Shown here piece by piece: positions 6,352 to 9,636 of a stretch of 9,636 nt of DNA. The notes under the pieces were generated by a model, which saw only the letters and a program-made list of their open reading frames with translations, had not been told where the DNA came from and made no database searches. Origin of the DNA: Lachnospiraceae bacterium (lineage in GTDB: Bacteria; Bacillota_A; Clostridia; Lachnospirales; Lachnospiraceae); NCBI GenBank assembly GCA_017553665.1, contig JAFZKM010000021.1, positions 1-9,636 of the forward strand. Reading direction: 5' to 3'. Each line of letters opens with the position of its first letter. Position 1 is the first letter of the stretch. A program made the position numbers and the translations under genes.

Positions 6352-8316
6352 TTATTTCTTTACTTTGACTTTGATCTTAAATGATTTCTTTGTTCCGTCC
6401 GTCATCACAAAGGTTGCCGTTATCGTAGCCGAGCCCTTCTTGATGCCGGTGATCACGCCGGTGGTCTTATTGACCTTCGCGACAGACTTCTTGGAAGATT
6501 TAAACGATACCTTCGCAAACGTATTGTTGTAAGCTCCGTCGAGCGAGGAAACTATCTGAAGTCCCCAAGGATATGTATATGCAATTTCGGCAGTTTTGCC
6601 CTTCTTCAGCGTGATCTGATCGGGAACCGCGATCTTGCTCAATACTTCCTTGCTCGTATCGGTGAACGCATATGTTACGGGATTCCAATAACCGCGATAC
6701 TCGGTCGCCAGTTTATAGATCCATTCCGCCGAAGTGGTTCCGGACGTAATCGTTGCAAAATCGATGGCGTCACAGTATTCGTAATACGGGAACGCCCTGA
6801 CTGTAGCGGGAAGTTCTACCGAGACATGTCTCATTTCATAATCATAATCTCCGGTATAAGCGCTTCCAAAGCAGTAGTTGCGCATTGTAACGCAGCCTCT
6901 GATGACCTTAACCTCGGTCTTTCCCAGCGGAATAGAGTAAAGGACCTCCTTATCTTTACTGTAGAGGCAGCCGTCATATGTCGCGTAGTTTTCATTCTCC
7001 GAATCAACGGTATACTTCTGCAGGTTCGGCGCACTGTTGTAATAGGCTTCGTAATCATCGAAATAAGTGAGCGACGCAGGGAAATTGATCGTTTTAAGCT
7101 TTTCGCATTCGTCAAGATTTGCGTAGAAGTATCTTATGCCTTCGGGCACATCAAGCGTTGTGAACTGACAACCGTTGATCGCATCTTCATCTATCGATAT
7201 ACAATCGGAGCGCAGGTCCAGTTTTGTCTTATTCTTTGCGTAGTAGATAAGTGAATAGCCGTCAATCCGTACCCATTCCTGCTTTTCCGAGTCATACACA
7301 GTATACCAATCCGGTTTGTATATACCCGAGCCGGTCTTAATGATCGCTTCGGAATAATCGCCGTCTATCGAAACGGTTCCGTAGTAGCCGTTAAAAGCAG
7401 CGGTATCAACGTATTCCAGCGTCGAAGGAAGCTTGATCGTATCCGCGGCAAGTCCGGAGAACGCATAGGACTGAATACTGATAAGGTTCTTTGAAACCTT
7501 CAGCTTCTTAACGTTGTATCCTTCGGCCAGCGCAAAATTGTCCAGATACAGAAGCGAATCGGGCATGTTTATGGTAGTGATCGCGTAAGCGCCGCAAAGA
7601 GCCTCGGCACGGATACCGAGTGTTCCCTCTTTAATGTTAAGCGTAGGCTTGTCTGCCGCGGTTACAAGGAATTTATCAGCATCATAAAGGCTTCCGTCAT
7701 ATATCTCGTAATAAGGGTTATTCTTGTCAATGGTAATGAGCGAATAATCATCACAACTGAGTTCGCTGACCGTTGCGGGGATCGTAACCTTAAGATCCGG
7801 GCACCATACCTGACGATATGCTTCAAGACCCTTATTCAGCTTAAGGCTCTTAAGTCCGGTCGTCTCATTCAAAGAAAGCCTGGAGAGAGAATCGGGCAAA
7901 GTTAATGTCGTCAGCGAAGCGAGTCCCGATAAATAAAGGCTGTCGCATCCGTTGCCGATCTTTAAGCTCTTAACTCCGGAAAGCCCTACCAGAGTTACCG
8001 ACGCGATATCCTTGGGGATCACAAGTTCCTCTATATCAGAATCAGCGCTGATATAGATGCTGCTGTATTCACCCTTGATCGTAAGGCTCTTTATCCCTGA
8101 ATCGTAAAGCCATAACGAGATGTAATCAGCTCCGGTATCGGCAGGGATCGTAACATTTTCCGTGGGATTCTCAATTTCATTGAGGGATCCCCAATCACTG
8201 ACTATGAATTTGGTCTCATCCGCCGAAACAGGCGTGACATCGCTGAACACAAATGTCTGGATCGCCATGGCCAGGAAAGTGATAAAAGCTATTGCTTTTC
8301 TGACAGATCTGCTCAT
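6352..8316 (-). CDS. Secreted BspA-like leucine-rich-repeat protein with C-terminal Ig-like (Big_2) domain
   Basis: A probable secreted surface or extracellular protein of 654 residues. A signal peptide is clear: basic MSRSVRKAI, a hydrophobic core, and a likely cut after VSA at residue 32. From about 35 to 530 come irregular LRR_5/BspA-type repeats, for example LTTLTLPDSLSRLSL and ITTINMPDSLLYLD. The family's characteristic insert appears twice: YEIYDGSLYDADKFLV and YATYDGCLYSKDKEVLY. The last 90 residues or so look like a bacterial Ig-like group 2 domain (ITLKKGKTAEI, then KSVAKVNKTTGVITGIKKG). No LPXTG motif or membrane anchor is visible. I chose ATG at 8316 because AGGAGG lies 7 bases upstream; ATG at 8322 is only 1 base from it, and an open frame up to 8394 lacks any ribosome-binding site. 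LRR_5 proteins often serve adhesion, but that is not shown here. The ligase-like gene follows in the same operon. Confidence 0.9.
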   Translation of the reverse strand: MSRSVRKAIAFITFLAMAIQTFVFSDVTPVSADETKFIVSDWGSLNEIENPTENVTIPADTGADYISLWLYDSGIKSLTIKGEYSSIYISADSDIEELVIPKDIASVTLVGLSGVKSLKIGNGCDSLYLSGLASLTTLTLPDSLSRLSLNETTGLKSLKLNKGLEAYRQVWCPDLKVTIPATVSELSCDDYSLITIDKNNPYYEIYDGSLYDADKFLVTAADKPTLNIKEGTLGIRAEALCGAYAITTINMPDSLLYLDNFALAEGYNVKKLKVSKNLISIQSYAFSGLAADTIKLPSTLEYVDTAAFNGYYGTVSIDGDYSEAIIKTGSGIYKPDWYTVYDSEKQEWVRIDGYSLIYYAKNKTKLDLRSDCISIDEDAINGCQFTTLDVPEGIRYFYANLDECEKLKTINFPASLTYFDDYEAYYNSAPNLQKYTVDSENENYATYDGCLYSKDKEVLYSIPLGKTEVKVIRGCVTMRNYCFGSAYTGDYDYEMRHVSVELPATVRAFPYYEYCDAIDFATITSGTTSAEWIYKLATEYRGYWNPVTYAFTDTSKEVLSKIAVPDQITLKKGKTAEIAYTYPWGLQIVSSLDGAYNNTFAKVSFKSSKKSVAKVNKTTGVITGIKKGSATITATFVMTDGTKKSFKIKVKVKK

Positions 8317-8348
8317 TTTCATTCCTCCTGTTACTTTTATTCTACTCC

Positions 8349-8364
8349 CGCGGCACGGGCCGCG
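8349..8364 (-). other. GC-rich hairpin in the LRR gene 5' UTR
   Basis: CGCGGC (8349-8354) and GCCGCG (8359-8364) form a 6-bp perfect stem with a 4-base loop, in an otherwise AT-rich region. It ends about 20 bases before the Shine-Dalgarno box of the LRR gene on the minus strand and has no T-run after it. It may affect mRNA stability or translation of that gene. Confidence 0.4.
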
Positions 8365-8404
8365 TTCTTCACGGGTACTGCAGAACACAGACACCCATTA
8401 TCAT

Positions 8405-8425
8405 TTTATATGTTACACCATAATT
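8405..8425 (-). promoter_or_regulatory. Putative promoter/operator region of the LRR operon
   Basis: On the minus strand AATTATGGTGTA (8414-8425) is followed by ACATATAAAATG, giving a possible -10 TATAAA at 8405-8410. No clear -35 box can be named. The same 12 bases followed by a similar AT-rich box stand at the plus-strand promoter (8536-8547), which argues that this is a real regulatory element rather than chance. The start of the LRR protein is about 90 bases downstream. Confidence 0.45.
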
Positions 8426-8513
8426 ACAAAAAAGTAATCACTCAAATATGTGAATTCCGATTTCCGTTTTTGTGTTGTATGCCAACGATATCAAATATTT
8501 ATGTTTTTCGGTA

Positions 8514-8541
8514 CATAATTCGTGACAAATCACGAATTATG
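8514..8541. repeat. Perfect 12-bp inverted repeat over the -35 box
   Basis: CATAATTCGTGA (8514-8525) and TCACGAATTATG (8530-8541) are exact inverse complements around CAAA. The repeat covers the plus-strand -35 box (8522-8527). With no T-run after it, and lying upstream of the expected transcript start, it is more likely an operator bound as DNA by a dimeric regulator than an RNA hairpin. Confidence 0.65.
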
Positions 8542-8550
8542 GTGTATACT
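8522..8550 (+). promoter_or_regulatory. Promoter of the Pro/Glu-rich repeat protein gene
   Basis: GTGACA (8522-8527, five of six bases of the -35 consensus) is followed after 17 bases by TATACT (8545-8550). Transcription would start near 8557, within the third ACACCATAA copy and about 30 bases before the ATG at 8588. The -35 lies inside the 12-bp inverted repeat and the -10 overlaps the paired nonamers, so a bound regulator would probably repress it. Confidence 0.7.
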
Positions 8551-8587
8551 ATATAAACACCATAAACCGATACAGGAGGCTCAGCCT

Positions 8588-9636
8588 ATGTTGAACGATC
8601 TGCCCGCTGATATCGAGGTTCTCGACAATCTGGACATCAGCAAATTAGACCCCATGATGAGAGACTATGTCTTCAGTTCTTATTTCCTTGCGCGCCTGAT
8701 CACAAAGACGACCGAGGAGAATAAAGCGCTGAAGCGCGAGAATGCCGCGCTGAAGGCCCAGGTGGAGGAATGCGCGGAACTGAAGAAGAGAATAGACGCG
8801 CTGAAGAAGATCATAGATGAGGTAGGCGAGCTTGAAATACCCGATGCCTCCGCAGCCGTGCCCGAAGATGCGCCCGCAGCGGATGCCGAAGAGCCGAAGT
8901 CTGACGGCTTCATGGCCGTAAGCCGCGCGAATATCCAGGCTATGGCCGAGCAGGCCGAGGCAGGAATGGATATCCCTGCAGCCGACATCGCGCCTGAGCC
9001 CGAGGCTGTCGCAGAGCCGGAAGTTCCCGAAGATATCGCCGACATCCCCGACATTTCGCTTGAAGCGGATATCCCCGTTGAAGCCGATATTCCCGCCGAG
9101 GCAGACATCCCTGTCGAGGCCGATATCCCCGCCGAGGCCGATATCGCCGCGATTCCGGATATAGCTCTCGAGGCGGAACCCGTTCCCGAGCCCGAACCTA
9201 TACCCGAGCCTGTAGCCGAAGCCATTCCCGAACCTGAACCGATACCTGAGCCCGTGGCCGAAGCAGTTCCCGAACCTGAGCCGATTCCCGAGCCGGTAGT
9301 CGAAGCCGTTCCCGAACCCGAACCGATTCCCGAGCCCGTGGTCGAAGCTGCTCCCGAACCCGCTCCTGCGCCGAAGCCCGCAGCAAAGCCCAAGGCTCCC
9401 GCAAAACCGAAGGCAAAGCCCGCGGCTGCAGCACCGAAGCCCGCTCCCGCACCTGCTCCCGAGCCGGTAGCCGAAGCTGTTCCGGAACCTGCGCCCGAAC
9501 CCGTTCCCGAACCCGCAGTCGAAGCTGCACCGGAACCCGAACCTGTTCCCGAGCCCGCAGTTGAAGCCGCTCCTGCGCCTGAACCCGCTCCTGCTCCCGC
9601 AGTCGAGATCCCTTCGGACCCCAACGCCGCGCTTTC
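8588..9636 (+). CDS. Coiled-coil protein with long Pro/Glu/Ala tandem repeats (partial, 3' end outside window)
   Basis: I do not recognise a family. At least 349 codons are open, with no stop before the window edge. The start is ATG at 8588, with AGGAGG (8574-8579) 8 bases upstream. Order of parts: residues 1-38, non-repetitive, with [19 protein letters not shown]; about 40-80, a predicted coiled coil ([18 protein letters not shown] and onward); an acidic linker; five six-residue EADIP(V/A)-type units (159-188); four 14-residue units of the type [14 protein letters not shown] (199-254); a Lys/Ala/Pro stretch (about 262-290, for example [12 protein letters not shown]); then more degenerate Pro-Glu units to the edge. 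No signal peptide or membrane segment is seen, so it is probably cytoplasmic, or spans from an unseen C-terminal anchor. Such rigid Pro-rich stretches are used as spacers, as in TonB or cell-envelope proteins, but here this is only an analogy. It diverges from the LRR operon and may share its regulation. Confidence 0.85.
   Translation, partial: MLNDLPADIEVLDNLDISKLDPMMRDYVFSSYFLARLITKTTEENKALKRENAALKAQVEECAELKKRIDALKKIIDEVGELEIPDASAAVPEDAPAADAEEPKSDGFMAVSRANIQAMAEQAEAGMDIPAADIAPEPEAVAEPEVPEDIADIPDISLEADIPVEADIPAEADIPVEADIPAEADIAAIPDIALEAEPVPEPEPIPEPVAEAIPEPEPIPEPVAEAVPEPEPIPEPVVEAVPEPEPIPEPVVEAAPEPAPAPKPAAKPKAPAKPKAKPAAAAPKPAPAPAPEPVAEAVPEPAPEPVPEPAVEAAPEPEPVPEPAVEAAPAPEPAPAPAVEIPSDPNAAL
9062..9151 (+). 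repeat. 18-base tandem repeat, five copies (EADIP units)
   Basis: Five consecutive 18-base units encode [24 protein letters not shown] and EADIAA. The DNA copies differ at synonymous positions (for example GAAGCGGATATC, GAAGCCGATATT, GAGGCAGACATC), so the repeat is old or under protein-level selection, not a recent slippage product. Confidence 0.85.
9182..9349 (+). repeat. 42-base tandem repeat, four copies (Pro-Glu units)
   Basis: Four consecutive 42-base units encode the 14-residue pattern (V/I)[10 protein letters not shown](A/V)EA. Further, more degenerate copies appear at about 9479-9604 after a Lys-rich interruption. Codons vary between copies, but blocks such as CCCGAACC recur often enough that length change by recombination is possible. 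Confidence 0.85.

Larger units (their letters stand above)
8415..8565. repeat. Three copies of ACACCATAA in the divergent intergenic region
   Basis: The nonamer ACACCATAA occurs on the plus strand at 8415-8423 and 8557-8565, and as its inverse complement TTATGGTGT at 8537-8545. The second and third copies face each other across 11 bases (8546-8556), which contain most of the plus-strand -10 region. Three exact 9-base matches within 151 bases suggest a binding site for a shared DNA-binding protein. Confidence 0.55.

Noticed and set aside
8317..8394. Upstream extension of the LRR protein to an ATG at 8394
   Set aside because: The extension would put a charged 26-residue tail before a good signal peptide, lacks a ribosome-binding site, and covers the 5' UTR hairpin. 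AGGAGG is correctly spaced for ATG at 8316.
9062..9610. CRISPR-like array suggested by regular repeats
   Set aside because: The repeats are direct tandem coding units without unique spacers, in frame within one gene.
8680..9624. Long minus-strand open frame of Gly/Ser/Ala repeats opposite the Pro/Glu repeat gene
   Set aside because: It is the antisense reading of the Pro-Glu codon repeats. It has no ribosome-binding site, a low-complexity product, and the plus-strand frame has a promoter, a Shine-Dalgarno box and a non-repetitive coiled-coil start.

Overview
The window looks like a chromosomal segment of a Gram-positive bacterium of the class Clostridia (Bacillota); I cannot name the genus. 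The basis is clear Shine-Dalgarno boxes (AGGAGG-type) before most genes, an L10-type leader with an intrinsic attenuator before rplJ, a BspA-like leucine-rich-repeat protein, a twitching ATPase in a Gram-positive setting, and moderate GC with mixed codon use. Nothing points to a prophage, insertion sequence, CRISPR array or tRNA/rRNA gene.

Layout. From the left edge to about 8.3 kb every gene lies on the minus strand, so transcription runs right to left. (1) Positions 53-3102: an apparent operon, read in order, of an uncharacterised 151-residue protein, a PilT-type twitching ATPase and a MATE-family efflux pump. It has a plausible promoter at 3157-3185 and ends in a strong intrinsic terminator at 53-80. 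Two stem-loops lie between the first two genes. (2) Positions 3231-4413: rplL and rplJ (ribosomal stalk proteins L7/L12 and L10), with a near-consensus promoter, an L10 leader, an attenuator hairpin and a terminator. rplK/rplA and rpoB, the usual neighbours, are absent on both sides. (3) Positions 4436-8316: a two-gene unit, a secreted leucine-rich-repeat protein with a C-terminal bacterial Ig-like domain, followed 2 bases later by a large polytopic membrane protein of the O-antigen ligase/polymerase (Wzy_C-like) type.

The last gene, starting at 8588, is the only one on the plus strand and runs off the window. It encodes a soluble-looking protein: a short N-terminal region, a coiled coil, then long tandem repeats rich in Pro, Glu and Ala with a Lys-rich stretch in the middle. 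It has no in-window stop, and the antisense reading frame opposite it is an artefact of the repeats.

The 271-base divergent region at 8317-8587 is the most interesting non-coding part. The nonamer ACACCATAA occurs three times in it (once on the LRR side, twice as an inverted pair around the plus-strand -10 box), and a perfect 12-bp inverted repeat covers the plus-strand -35 box. This suggests that one regulator may govern both the surface-protein operon and the repeat protein. I see no convincing wholly new system here; the best leads are this operator-like region, the Pro/Glu repeat protein, and the LRR plus ligase-like pair.
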